A model generated the notes under the pieces. It was not told the origin of the DNA. It made no database searches and saw nothing but the letters and a program-made list of their open reading frames with translations. This document shows, one piece after another, positions 45,743 to 54,761 of a stretch of DNA of 64,000 bases (positions are counted from its first letter, which is position 1; every line of letters begins with the position of its first letter). This stretch comes from Ralstonia wenshanensis (GTDB lineage: Bacteria; Pseudomonadota; Gammaproteobacteria; Burkholderiales; Burkholderiaceae). Location of the stretch: NCBI RefSeq assembly GCF_021173085.1, contig NZ_CP076413.1, forward strand, positions 2,418,001 to 2,482,000. Reading direction: 5' to 3'. The position numbers were made by a program, and so were the translations under genes.

Positions 45743-46708
45743 TTAGTCTGCCGCGTCGCTGTCAGGTTCGGTGGGCTTGAGCACAAATGCGGTCGGTTCG
45801 ACGCGCTGCGGGAGTTCATCGGACAGCGCGCGCGCGGCCTCGGCAAAGCACTGCACCAGGCTATCCGCCAACGATGACGGCGCGTGATGCTCGGCACGCA
45901 TGGCACGCACGTCAAACGTCTGCGCCGGCTCCAGCGCGAACAGCGCGATGCGCTCCATGCTGCCGGTGGCGGCAGTGAACTGATCAAGCATCGTCACGCC
46001 GAGCGACTCCTCCACCAGCGAACGCGCCAACGAATACGTCTGCACTTCCAGCGTCGACTGCGGCGCCAGCCCGCCGCGCGCCAGCGTCTGCCCGACCAGC
46101 GATCCGAGCGAAATCTGGTCTTCCAGTCCGATGAACGGCTTCTCGGCAACGAGCTTGTGCAGCGCGCGCCCATCCGTCTTGCCGCCTACCCAGGCGCGCG
46201 GCGCGGCCAGCAGGATGCGGCCCTGCGCGACGGGCGTGGTGCTGATGGCCGGATGCACGGGCGGCGCAAAGGCGAAGCCGACGTCGATGTCCTGCGAGAG
46301 CAAGCCCTGCACGATCTCGGCCGTGTGATGCGTGAACACGCGCACCAGCGTATCGGGATGGCGCTGAGAGAAACGCCGCACGGCAGGCGCCAGGATGCTC
46401 GGGGCCAAGCTGGGCGTTGCCGCCACGCGCAAGCGCCCCGCCCCCTTGTGGCGCAGATTGGCCGACACGCGCCGCACGCGCTCGACCTCCTGGTACAGCC
46501 GCTCGACTTCGCCGAACAATTCGAACGCCTCGGCGGTGGGCTGCAGGCGCCCTTTGGTGCGGTCGAACAGGCGGAAACCGAGTTGCAGTTCGGTGTGCTG
46601 CAGCACGCGCGTCACCACGGGTTGCGACACGTTCAGCATGCGCGCCGCCTCGCTGACGGTCCCGACCAGCATCACGGCGCGGAAGACTTCAATCTGGCGC
46701 AGACGCAT
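45743..46708 (-). CDS. LysR-family transcriptional regulator
   Basis: 321 residues. The N-terminal winged helix-turn-helix (MRLRQIEVFRAVMLVGTVSEAARMLNVSQPVVTR) is followed by a periplasmic-binding-like effector domain. The opening and the sequence LQHTELQLGFRLFDRTKGRL resemble regulators of amino acid uptake or metabolism (NocR/OccR group), which is only a weak guide. It is separated from the MliC-like gene by 35 bases on the same strand and from the next LysR gene by 64 bases. The target is unknown. Confidence 0.9.
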   Translation of the reverse strand: MRLRQIEVFRAVMLVGTVSEAARMLNVSQPVVTRVLQHTELQLGFRLFDRTKGRLQPTAEAFELFGEVERLYQEVERVRRVSANLRHKGAGRLRVAATPSLAPSILAPAVRRFSQRHPDTLVRVFTHHTAEIVQGLLSQDIDVGFAFAPPVHPAISTTPVAQGRILLAAPRAWVGGKTDGRALHKLVAEKPFIGLEDQISLGSLVGQTLARGGLAPQSTLEVQTYSLARSLVEESLGVTMLDQFTAATGSMERIALFALEPAQTFDVRAMRAEHHAPSSLADSLVQCFAEAARALSDELPQRVEPTAFVLKPTEPDSDAAD

Positions 46709-46772
46709 GGCCGCCGGTCCTCACAATCCGAATAGGGAAGCGCCGATTGTGACATCCAGCGCCGGTCTTCGG

Positions 46773-47690
46773 CTAGGCAGGGGCCGGTGTGGCGGAAACG
46801 CCCTCTGCTTCCAGCGCATCCAGAAACACGCGCACCTTGCGCGGCACCAGCTTGCGCGCAGGCATCAGCGCATAGACGCGCAGCGCGGTCAGTTCGAAAT
46901 CGGGCAGCACGCGCACGAGCCGACCGGCCGCGACTTCCGTATCACCCACGGAGCGCGCCATGCGCGCCACACCCAGGCCACGCACGGCGGCCCGGGCGCG
47001 CATTTCGGCATTCAAGGTCTGCAGGCGCGGCTGGATCGGGACTTCGATTGGCTCCATTGCGGGCTGGCCGACGGGGCGGAAGGCCCAGCTTGCGTCGTCG
47101 GGGCCGGACAGGCAGGGCCAGCCGGCCAGATCGGCGGGTGTCTTGAGCGGCGGGCGTTCCGCCAACATGGCCGGCGACGCATACAAACCGCGCGGGATCA
47201 GCACCACACGACGCGCCACGAGCGACGAATCCGGCAGCATCTGGTCGACCATCACGAAGACGATGTCGTAGCCGCTAGCCAGCAGGTCGGGCTGCTCCCA
47301 CGAGATGTGCACCTGGATTTGCAGATGCGGATACTTCTCGAGCGTGCGGCACACCGGTTCAGTCAGGTGCTGCGCGCCGACTTCGTACGGCGCGGCGATG
47401 CGCAGCGTGCCGGCCACGGTTTCGCTGGCTGCTGTGGTGTCGGCGTGCACTTCGCGCAGGCGTTCGAACAACGGCGCGATGTCGTCGTAGAACTGCGAGC
47501 CCGCTTCGGTCAGCCGCAACTGGCGCGTCGTGCGCGTCATGAGCCGCACGCCCAGCGCTGCTTCCAGCCTTGATACGGCGGCGCTGGCGGTCGATTTGGG
47601 AATGCCCAGCGCCTCGGCGGCGGCGGTGAAGCTGCCGGCCTCCACCACGCGGCAGAAGGTTTCCCAGTCGTTCCACTCCATTGTTCGCAT
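46773..47690 (-). CDS. LysR-family transcriptional regulator (divergent from MFS exporter)
   Basis: 305 residues, CrgA/AaeR-like group: helix-turn-helix WETFCRVVEAGSFTAAAEALGIPKSTASAAVSRLE, then the conserved LRLTEAGSQFYDD and an effector domain. It is divergent from the MFS gene at 47755 with a 64-base gap, the classical arrangement in which the regulator controls its neighbour. GGACAGTGTTCC near 47694-47705 is a weak dyad in that gap. The first ATG (47690) is used; a second at 47681 is equally possible. Confidence 0.88.
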   Translation of the reverse strand: MRTMEWNDWETFCRVVEAGSFTAAAEALGIPKSTASAAVSRLEAALGVRLMTRTTRQLRLTEAGSQFYDDIAPLFERLREVHADTTAASETVAGTLRIAAPYEVGAQHLTEPVCRTLEKYPHLQIQVHISWEQPDLLASGYDIVFVMVDQMLPDSSLVARRVVLIPRGLYASPAMLAERPPLKTPADLAGWPCLSGPDDASWAFRPVGQPAMEPIEVPIQPRLQTLNAEMRARAAVRGLGVARMARSVGDTEVAAGRLVRVLPDFELTALRVYALMPARKLVPRKVRVFLDALEAEGVSATPAPA

Positions 47691-47754
47691 GACTGGACAG
47701 TGTTCCTAGAGTTGGCCGTTTATCCGGCTGGCGGGCAAGTTTATGCTCGGGCAC

Positions 47755-49311
47755 ATGTCGCTGCAAATCCTCAAACCCGCGTCACTGCGGGCGTTCCCCC
47801 ACTTCTCTTCTGCACGCGTCCACGCTTTTGGGCTGGCGTTGGGCCTCTCCACAGGCCTCGATTTTGTCTCGTCGCAAATGTTCGCCGTGGCGGGCCAGCA
47901 CATCCAGGGCGGTGTGCATGCGAGCCCCGAGGCCTATCTGTACGCCGTCACAGCGTATGCCGTGGCGGCCGTGGTCGCCAACCTCGCCATTGGCCGCATT
48001 GCGGCGCACGTTGGCTACCGGATGTACTCGCTGGTGGGCATCGTGCTGTTTGCCATCGGCTGCATGGTGTGTGCGCAATCCAACAATATCGGCGAACTCG
48101 TCATCGGGCGGACCATCCAGGGCCTGGGCGCGGGCGGCTTGTTTTCGGCGTCGCGCATCCTGGTGCAACTCACAGCCGAGCCCGACGAGCGCATTCCACC
48201 GATGCTGATGTTCAGCGTCGGCCTGTTCGGACTGACCACGCTTGCGCCGTGGATCTGCGCCGAGGTGCTGGAGTACAGCGAATGGCGCGTGATTTTCTGG
48301 ATCGAACTGGCGCTGGCCGGTGTGGCCTGGATGGCGATGTTCTTCCTGCCGCCCGAGCACCATCAACCGCGCACACGCGCCGCACGCCGCCCCGATGAAG
48401 CGCCACCCGAAGACAGCCAGTGGGATTGGGTTGGCGTGGGCGCCATGGCCATCGGCGCGCTGTCGTTCCTGATGGGCCTGTCGGAGCTGCGCTACAGCCG
48501 CCTGACGGCCTCGCCGTTGATTCCGCTGTTGTTGCTGGGCGGTACGGCTTCGCTGCTGCTGGCCATCCATCGCCTGCGCACGCACCCCGATCCGTGGCTC
48601 GATCTCTCGCGCCTGAATGGTCGCCGTTACCTGTGGGGCATCGGCTTCTACGGCGTCTATTACCTGATGAGCGGGTACTGGTCGTACCTGTTTCCGGCGG
48701 TGTCGCAAGGCGGCCTGGGCTTCACGTTCCGCACCACCACGCTGTTCTTGATGATCAGCGGGGCAGTGTCGACGGTGGTGGCCGTCGTTATGACGATTTG
48801 GTTGCCGTTCTTCTTCCGCAAGCGCCGCTTCATCGCCATCGGCTTTGCCGTGTATGCGGCAGCGGCGCTGCTGCTGGCGACAAGCCTGATGCCAGGCGCA
48901 CCCGACTATGCGTTCTTCCCCGTGTCGATTCTGGAAGGCATCACGCCGGGTGCAGTGATGATTCAGGTGGCGATGATGACCTACCTCGATCTGGACCGCG
49001 AAGACTTCGCGCACGGCTACCAGATGAAGAACATCGCGCGCCAGTTTGCGACGGCGGTTGGCACAGGCTTGGCGGCTGTGTCGCTGCAGACGCAGCAGGC
49101 GGAATCGCGCTCGCTGATCGTCGCGCATGTCACGCGCTTCACGGCAGACCTGCAGGCCGCCAACCCGCTCACGCCGGAGCGCCTGGTGAGCCTGTCCGCC
49201 GAAATTGATCGGCAAGCCACGCTGCTGGCCGGCACGCAGCTGTTCAGTTGGTTTGCCGTGGCATGCGGTGTGTTTGCCGTGCTGGTGCTGGTGCAGCGGT
49301 CGTTGCGTTGA
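47755..49311 (+). CDS. MFS transporter, DHA2-like (14 spans)
   Basis: About 518 residues with roughly 14 hydrophobic spans, resembling the DHA2 drug:proton antiporter branch of the major facilitator superfamily. The loop GRIAAHVGYRMYSLVGIVL carries the A-like motif between spans 2 and 3, and VIGRTIQGLGAGGLFSASR is the C-motif-like region. The start at 47755 (MSLQILKPAS) is preferred over an ATG at 47743. Divergent placement from a LysR regulator suggests substrate-induced efflux. The substrate is unknown. Confidence 0.87.
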   Translation: MSLQILKPASLRAFPHFSSARVHAFGLALGLSTGLDFVSSQMFAVAGQHIQGGVHASPEAYLYAVTAYAVAAVVANLAIGRIAAHVGYRMYSLVGIVLFAIGCMVCAQSNNIGELVIGRTIQGLGAGGLFSASRILVQLTAEPDERIPPMLMFSVGLFGLTTLAPWICAEVLEYSEWRVIFWIELALAGVAWMAMFFLPPEHHQPRTRAARRPDEAPPEDSQWDWVGVGAMAIGALSFLMGLSELRYSRLTASPLIPLLLLGGTASLLLAIHRLRTHPDPWLDLSRLNGRRYLWGIGFYGVYYLMSGYWSYLFPAVSQGGLGFTFRTTTLFLMISGAVSTVVAVVMTIWLPFFFRKRRFIAIGFAVYAAAALLLATSLMPGAPDYAFFPVSILEGITPGAVMIQVAMMTYLDLDREDFAHGYQMKNIARQFATAVGTGLAAVSLQTQQAESRSLIVAHVTRFTADLQAANPLTPERLVSLSAEIDRQATLLAGTQLFSWFAVACGVFAVLVLVQRSLR

Positions 49312-49320
49312 GCGCGCGCA

Positions 49321-49731
49321 CTACGACTTCTGCACCGCGTACTTGCCCGGCCCCACAGCAGCCAGCAGAAACAGCCCGCCCATGATGCTCAGGTTCTTGT
49401 AGAACTGGATCTTGTTGGCGGCCTCCATGGCGCCTTGCATATCCCAGTAGGAATGGGCGATGAACGACGTGCCGAGCACGAACAGCGCCATCAGAATGGC
49501 CAGCGGCCGCGTCCACAGCCCGATGAGCAAGGCGATGCCGACGCCGAACTCCATGACGACAGCCACCGCAGCGGCCACCATCGGCATGGGGGCGCCCGTG
49601 CTGGCCATGTAGCCGACCGTGCCCTGGAAACCGGTCAGCTTGCCCCATCCGGACATGACGAACAGCACCATCATCAGAATGCGAGCGAGCAGGATCAACT
49701 CGTCGCGCCAGCGTTGAATGATTGCGTCCAT
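49321..49731 (-). CDS. DoxX family membrane protein
   Basis: 136-residue inner-membrane protein with four hydrophobic spans. It has the DoxX signature ILMMVLFVMSGWGKLTGFQGT and a glutamate in VVMEFGVGIALLIGLWTRP. Relatives are linked to thiosulfate:quinone oxidoreductase, or with SseA/SodA to oxidative stress, but most are uncharacterised. GGAGACC precedes the start. The stop is 9 bases from the convergent MFS stop; 34 bases upstream on the same strand lies the end of a LysR gene, so co-transcription is possible. Confidence 0.88.
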   Translation of the reverse strand: MDAIIQRWRDELILLARILMMVLFVMSGWGKLTGFQGTVGYMASTGAPMPMVAAAVAVVMEFGVGIALLIGLWTRPLAILMALFVLGTSFIAHSYWDMQGAMEAANKIQFYKNLSIMGGLFLLAAVGPGKYAVQKS

Positions 49732-49765
49732 CGCGGTCTCCGGAGCCTGTCTGGGTGCATCCAGT

Positions 49766-50650
49766 CTAGGCGCTGGGATTGCCAAGTGTGGTTTCGAGCG
49801 CATCGAGTACCGCCTGAATCACACCGTGTCGCACGTGTTCTTTCCGCTCGATCATCCCGACAGCGCGCACCGGCGTCTGCGGCGGCATGGGCAGCACGCG
49901 CAGGGCGGGGTCGCTCTCCCAGCTTGCGCGGCGCAGGCGCGGCACCAGCGTCACACCCACCTGCTGGCGCACCAGCTCGACAATCGCCTCGATTGAATTG
50001 ACCTCGATGAATTCGTTGACCGCCATGTGCGTCTTACGCAGGGCCCGGTCGATGAGCGCCCCCGTGCGCACCGCGCGGTCGAAGCGCAGGAATGGATGGG
50101 TGCGCAGGACTTCTTCGGCGCGGCCGCGCGTATGACGGCCCGCCACCACCACCAGCGGTTCGGTATAGAGCGGATGCCACGCGAGGTTGGCCGGCAGGCG
50201 CTCCAGGTGTTCGACCACCAGCGCGCCATCCAGCTCGCCCGCTTCCACCTGCTCGGCCAGCTCGCCCGATTTCCCGGTGATCAGCTTGACGTCCAGCCCC
50301 TTGTGCACCTGCTTGAGCCCCGCCACCGCATGTGCCAGCGACCCCATCACCGACACCACTGCGCCAATCGCCACGGCGCCGGACAGCTCCGTCTGCGGTT
50401 CGTCTCCGACACGCATGGCGTCGTACAGCGCCAGCAGGTGTTCGGCTTGCGGCAACAGCGCGCGGCCATGCGCATTCAGTGTGACGGTGCGCCCCGACCG
50501 GTCGAACAGATCGCGGCGCAGTTCGGCTTCGAGCGCACGCATCTGCAGGCTAACTGCGGCCTGCGTCAGCGCAACGCGCTCGGCGGCGGCGGCAAACGAG
50601 CCATGGCGTGCCACGGCAACAAAGGTGCGGAGGAAGCGGACGGTACTCAC
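49766..50650 (-). CDS. LysR-family regulator divergent from the acyltransferase gene
   Basis: 294 residues from a GTG start. The helix-turn-helix is FVAVARHGSFAAAAERVALTQAAVSLQMRALE, followed by the effector domain with VEHLERLPANLAWHPLY. It is divergent from the gamma-glutamyltransferase-like gene, and the 124-base gap contains a TTTAA-N5-TTAAA dyad of LysR-box type. Likely target: the acyltransferase-MHS transporter pair, possibly doxX as well. The effector is unknown. Confidence 0.88.
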   Translation of the reverse strand: MSTVRFLRTFVAVARHGSFAAAAERVALTQAAVSLQMRALEAELRRDLFDRSGRTVTLNAHGRALLPQAEHLLALYDAMRVGDEPQTELSGAVAIGAVVSVMGSLAHAVAGLKQVHKGLDVKLITGKSGELAEQVEAGELDGALVVEHLERLPANLAWHPLYTEPLVVVAGRHTRGRAEEVLRTHPFLRFDRAVRTGALIDRALRKTHMAVNEFIEVNSIEAIVELVRQQVGVTLVPRLRRASWESDPALRVLPMPPQTPVRAVGMIERKEHVRHGVIQAVLDALETTLGNPSA

Positions 50651-50700
50651 GGCAAGGCGCGGCGGATTCTCAAGTTTTTCTTAAGCTGAATCCAATGAAT

Positions 50701-50715
50701 TTTAACTTTATTAAA
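50701..50715. promoter_or_regulatory. LysR-type box in the divergent intergenic region
   Basis: TTTAACTTTATTAAA is an AT-rich dyad fitting the T-N11-A pattern of LysR-family sites. It lies 51 bases from the regulator start and 60 bases from the acyltransferase start, in a gap otherwise unusually rich in A/T for this window. Confidence 0.5.
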
Positions 50716-50774
50716 TCCAGAGCACCGCAAATAATCATTCGTCAAACATTCCCGCTTATTCTCACTTGAGTCCC

Positions 50775-52403
50775 ATGCCCCACCAGTTCGATTGGCAAAA
50801 CCCGTATCCCACCGTCCGCATTCCGCTGTTTGCGCGCAACGTTGTGTCCACGTCTCACCCGCTGGCCGCGCAGGCCGGACTGCGCATGCTGCTCGCGGGC
50901 GGCAGCGCCGTGGATGCGGCCATCGCGGCGGCGGCCATGCTCACCGTCGTCGAGCCCGTCTCGTGTGGCCTCGGCAGCGATGCATTCGCCATCTTGTGGG
51001 ACGGCAAGGAACTGCACGGGTTGAACGCCTCCGGCACCGCGCCGCAGGCCTGGAACCTCGACTACTTCCGCAACAAGTACGGCGAGGACGCCAACGGCAA
51101 CCCGAAGCGCCCCACACGTGGCTGGGATGCAGTGACGGTGCCCGGCGCTATCTCCGCGTGGGCTGCGTTGCACGAGCGCTTCGGCAAGCTGCCGTTTGCC
51201 GATGTGCTGGAACCCGCTGCCGAGATTGCCGAGCGTGGCCACACCATCGCGCCCATCGTCGCGCACAAGTGGGCAGCGGCCATCCCCGAACTGCACAACC
51301 AGCCCGGCTACGCGCAGGCCTTCATGCCGCACGGCCGCGCGCCTGAAGTGGGCGAGAAGTTCAAGCTGCCCGACGCAGCCGCCACGCTGCGCCGCCTGGG
51401 CCAGACCAGCGGCCGCGATTTCTACGAAGGCGAACTTGCGGAACGCATTGCCGCGTACTCGCGAGAATGCGGCGGCGGCATGACCGCACAAGACCTGCGC
51501 GACTATCGCCCCGAATGGGTCAAGCCGATCACCAAGCGCTACCGCGACTACGACCTGCACGAGATCCCGCCGAACGGCCAAGGTATCGCTGCGCTCATCG
51601 CCCTGGGCATTCTCGACCGCTTCGACCTCGGCGCCCTGCCCGTCGACTCGGCCGACTCGCAGCATCTGCAGATCGAAGCGATGAAGCTGGCGTTTGCCGA
51701 TCTCTACAAATACGTGGCCGACCCGCGCTCGATGGAGGTCACGCCCGAGCAGATGCTCGACGACGCTTACCTCGATGCACGCGCCAAGCTCATCGACATG
51801 GGCCGCGCGCAGATGCCGACCTTCGGCATGCCGCGCGCCGGGGGCACGGTGTACCTGACGGCCGCCGACGAGAACGGCATGATGGTCTCGTTCATCCAAT
51901 CCAACTACATGGGTTTCGGCTCCGGCGTGGTGGTGCCCGGCACCGGCATCAGCCTGCAGAACCGCGGCTTCGGTTTTTCGATGGACGCGCGTTCGGCCAA
52001 TGTGGTGGAAGGCGGCAAGCGGCCGTTCCACACCATCATTCCGGCGTTCCTGACCAAGGACGGCCAGCCGCAGATGAGCTTTGGCGTGATGGGCGGCGAC
52101 ATGCAACCGCAAGGCCATCTGCAGACGCTCGTGCGCATGCTCGATTACAAGCAACAGCCGCAGGCCGCGTGCGACGCACCGCGCTGGAAGGTCAACCGCG
52201 ATTTCACGCTCGACGTAGAAGGCACGATGAACGCCAAGACCGTCGCTGCGCTGGAAGCGCGCGGGCACAAGCTCGAATCGGTGGCGGATCCGTACATGGA
52301 TTTCGGCTCCGGCCAGTTCATCTGGCGCCTGTCGGACGACGCCGACCACGGCTACGTGGCTGCCAGCGACAGCCGCCGCGACGGCCACGCGGTGGGCTTC
52401 TAA
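50775..52403 (+). CDS. Gamma-glutamyltransferase family protein
   Basis: 542-residue Ntn-hydrolase of the gamma-glutamyltranspeptidase/cephalosporin-acylase family. It would self-cleave before the catalytic Thr358 in AGGTVYLTAADENG. The N-terminal half has HPLAAQAGLRMLLAGGSAVDAAIA, and SCGLGSDAF is conserved. No signal peptide is visible, so it is cytoplasmic like the YwrD-type branch, not like periplasmic GGT. Substrate could be a gamma-glutamyl or acyl-amide compound. It precedes an MHS-type transporter by 102 bases and is divergent from a LysR regulator, suggesting uptake and hydrolysis of one substrate. Confidence 0.88.
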   Translation: MPHQFDWQNPYPTVRIPLFARNVVSTSHPLAAQAGLRMLLAGGSAVDAAIAAAAMLTVVEPVSCGLGSDAFAILWDGKELHGLNASGTAPQAWNLDYFRNKYGEDANGNPKRPTRGWDAVTVPGAISAWAALHERFGKLPFADVLEPAAEIAERGHTIAPIVAHKWAAAIPELHNQPGYAQAFMPHGRAPEVGEKFKLPDAAATLRRLGQTSGRDFYEGELAERIAAYSRECGGGMTAQDLRDYRPEWVKPITKRYRDYDLHEIPPNGQGIAALIALGILDRFDLGALPVDSADSQHLQIEAMKLAFADLYKYVADPRSMEVTPEQMLDDAYLDARAKLIDMGRAQMPTFGMPRAGGTVYLTAADENGMMVSFIQSNYMGFGSGVVVPGTGISLQNRGFGFSMDARSANVVEGGKRPFHTIIPAFLTKDGQPQMSFGVMGGDMQPQGHLQTLVRMLDYKQQPQAACDAPRWKVNRDFTLDVEGTMNAKTVAALEARGHKLESVADPYMDFGSGQFIWRLSDDADHGYVAASDSRRDGHAVGF

Positions 52404-52505
52404 GAAAGCCCCGCCGCACCAGCGCGCTGACCCGTCGGACCGGGCGGGCAACGCGCTGCAGTTCCCATAAAAACGATCCCGGCCGGCACCAAAGGAACCC
52501 TGATC

Positions 52506-53822
52506 ATGACCGCCCCCTCTGCGGCAGGCACTGCTGCGCCTGCTCGGCCCGCAACAACGAGTGCAGCGCATGCACGCCGCATCGTCATTTCGTCGTCGAT
52601 CGGCAATGCGCTGGAGTGGTACGACTTTCTCGTCTACGGCTTCTTCGCATCCATCATCGGCAAGCTCTTCTTTCCGGCCGATGACGAATGGGTGTCGCTG
52701 CTGTTTGCGGTGGGCAGCTTTGGCGTGTCGTTCATCACGCGGCCGGTGGGCGCGATCGTGCTGGGCATGTATGCCGACAGGAAGGGGCGCAAGGCGGCAC
52801 TGACGCTGTCGATCCTGCTGATGATCGTCGGCACATTGGTGATTGCCGTGATGCCGAGCTACCAGCAGATCGGCATCGTGGCGCCCATCACCATCCTGCT
52901 TGCACGCCTGGTACAAGGCTTTGCGGTGGGTGGTGAATTCGGCAGCGCGACGGCCTTCATGGTGGAGCACAGCACGCGCGGGCGCGGCTACTACGCAAGC
53001 TGGCAATTCGCCAGCCAGGGCATTGCGACCATTCTGGCGGCGGGGCTTGGAGCGCTGCTCACCGCGTCGCTCACGCCGGCGGATCTGGAAGGCTGGGGCT
53101 GGCGGCTGCCGTTCATCTTTGGTCTGCTGGTCGGCCCGGTGGGTTTCTACATCCGCCGCCATCTGGATGAGACGCCCGAGTTCGTTGCCGAACAGAAGAA
53201 GACAACGGTCGACCCGCAAGCTTCATTCAAAGCGCAATGGACGAATCTGCTGCTGGCGGTGGGCGTGGTGGCGCAGTCGACCGTGTCGGTGTACGTGCTG
53301 CAGCTCTACATGCCCACGTATGCCGTCAAGCAACTGCATCTCCCGGCGGCGCAGTCGTTTGCGGTGGTGGTGCTCAACGGCGGGCTGCAGTTTCTGCTCT
53401 CACCGGTGATGGGCGCGCTGTCGGATCGCATCGGCCGCATCCGCATCATGCTCACCACGTCGGTGCTGATGATCCTGCTGATCTACCCGATGTTTGCGCT
53501 GTTGCGCGCGTATCCGACCATCGGTGCGCTGCTGGCACTGCAAGCCGTGTCGGGCATCTTCAAGGCCGCGTATTCGGGCCCGATGCCGGCGCTGATGTCG
53601 GAGATCTTTCCCACGCGCGTGCGCTCGACCGGCCTGTCGCTCGGCTACAGCCTGGGCGTGACACTGTTCGGTGGGTTCGCGCCGTTCATCGTCACGTGGC
53701 TGATCCACGCGACGGGCGATACGCTGGCACCGAGCTACTACGTGCTGACCGCCGCCGTGGTGAGCGGCATCTCGCTGACGATCATCGCGCTGCGTCGTCG
53801 CAGGCAAGCGCACGCGGGCTGA
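52506..53822 (+). CDS. MFS transporter, metabolite:H+ symporter (MHS) family
   Basis: 438 residues and 12 hydrophobic spans. MHS hallmarks are IGNALEWYDFLVYGFFA at the start, RPVGAIVLGMYADRKGRKAAL after span 2, LLARLVQGFAVGGEFGSA, and EIFPTRVRSTGLSLGYS. Family members import dicarboxylates, citrate, betaines or shikimate with protons. It lies behind the gamma-glutamyltransferase-like gene and probably supplies its substrate, an inference from position. The first 25 residues are Ala/Thr-rich and cytoplasmic. Confidence 0.9.
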   Translation: MTAPSAAGTAAPARPATTSAAHARRIVISSSIGNALEWYDFLVYGFFASIIGKLFFPADDEWVSLLFAVGSFGVSFITRPVGAIVLGMYADRKGRKAALTLSILLMIVGTLVIAVMPSYQQIGIVAPITILLARLVQGFAVGGEFGSATAFMVEHSTRGRGYYASWQFASQGIATILAAGLGALLTASLTPADLEGWGWRLPFIFGLLVGPVGFYIRRHLDETPEFVAEQKKTTVDPQASFKAQWTNLLLAVGVVAQSTVSVYVLQLYMPTYAVKQLHLPAAQSFAVVVLNGGLQFLLSPVMGALSDRIGRIRIMLTTSVLMILLIYPMFALLRAYPTIGALLALQAVSGIFKAAYSGPMPALMSEIFPTRVRSTGLSLGYSLGVTLFGGFAPFIVTWLIHATGDTLAPSYYVLTAAVVSGISLTIIALRRRRQAHAG

Positions 53823-53852
53823 GGGCGCATTCGGCCGGGTGCAGGAAGCCGA

Positions 53853-54443
53853 TCAGGCGCCCTTGTACCAGGCCGCGTTGAATGGCGCGCCATGGCGTAT
53901 GTAACGCGTGCCGCGATGATGACGGCGCACGTTGGCAGGTGCCGGCGCGTCGTTGTCTTCCAGCGTCTCGCGTTCGGCCACGGTGCGGGCGCGCGGCTGC
54001 TGCACTTGCGAGTACACACGTTGTTCCATCCGGTCACGTGCTGCCGCAACGCGGTCGGCCGATACGGGTTGCGTGGCAGCTTCCGCAGGCGCAGGAGCAA
54101 CGGCCGACGCCGGCGTGGCTGCGTTGGCAGGCCCGGCGGCCATGGCAACACTCATCGCATCACCGGCCTGGGCGGCCGTCGGCGTGTGGCCGGCAAGGCT
54201 CTTCACCCAGGGCGCGTGATACATCCCAACGTAGATGGCCCCCGTCACGGCAATCAACGCAGCTGCAACACTGCTGAATGCACCGCCAACCACGGCACCC
54301 GACACGCGCTCCCACCAGGGCCTGCGCGCTGCGGCGGCCTGCTCCACGTCCGACACCTCGGTCGGATCAACATGGGTGGCAGCCAAATGCGACGACTCTG
54401 CGGCGTCTGGTGGTTGAGCGGTGATCGAAGCAGGCAAGCGCAT
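53853..54443 (-). CDS. Hypothetical single-span membrane protein
   Basis: 196 residues, no recognised family. A hydrophilic N-terminus of about 45 residues is followed by one Ala/Gly-rich hydrophobic span (GAVVGGAFSSVAAALIAVTGAIYVGMYH). An Ala/Pro/Thr-rich linker (AATPASAVAPAPAEAATQP) and a basic C-terminus with RRHHRGTRYIRHGAPF follow. The layout suggests a cytoplasmic head and a periplasmic stalk or tail. It is convergent with the MHS transporter gene. Composition resembles surrounding genes, so it is probably resident, not acquired. Confidence 0.7.
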   Translation of the reverse strand: MRLPASITAQPPDAAESSHLAATHVDPTEVSDVEQAAAARRPWWERVSGAVVGGAFSSVAAALIAVTGAIYVGMYHAPWVKSLAGHTPTAAQAGDAMSVAMAAGPANAATPASAVAPAPAEAATQPVSADRVAAARDRMEQRVYSQVQQPRARTVAERETLEDNDAPAPANVRRHHRGTRYIRHGAPFNAAWYKGA

Positions 54444-54761
54444 GGTGAGAACTCGAGATCATGGATCGGCAGCGTGACCTTCTGCCGAACGTTATTCGGG
54501 AACCGCCCCATGTCACCTGTGTGACAGCCGGACGGAGGATGAGCAGCCTTGGTTAGCAAGTTTCCTGCCGGGCTTTGTGCGGCGCCGCAAATCGCCGCCA
54601 GCCCTTGTCAATGCTTGCACCGGCTCTGCGTGCAGACGATTCGGCAGCGCCGCGGCATGCCCGTACGTACCCACAGCAGGTAGACTTTGCAAAGTTTACC
54701 GGGTGTGACGCCCGGGCTGACCCTGCCCTACTAGCCTCTCAGGCCTCTCAAGGAGAACATC
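54444..54761. other. Divergent intergenic region with 12-base palindrome
   Basis: 318 bases between the membrane protein and the metallopeptidase gene, no gene supported. ACTTTGCAAAGT at 54684-54695 is a perfect 12-base palindrome, 66 bases before the metallopeptidase start. It may be an operator; no confident promoter boxes are seen. Confidence 0.4.

Noticed and set aside
47782-49215. 477-codon minus-strand frame over the MFS gene
   Set aside because: Antisense shadow; hydrophilic His/Arg/Gln-rich translation without domains.
50742-53219. 825-codon minus-strand frame across the acyltransferase and transporter genes
   Set aside because: It spans two unrelated plus-strand genes with clear family motifs and has no recognisable domain itself.
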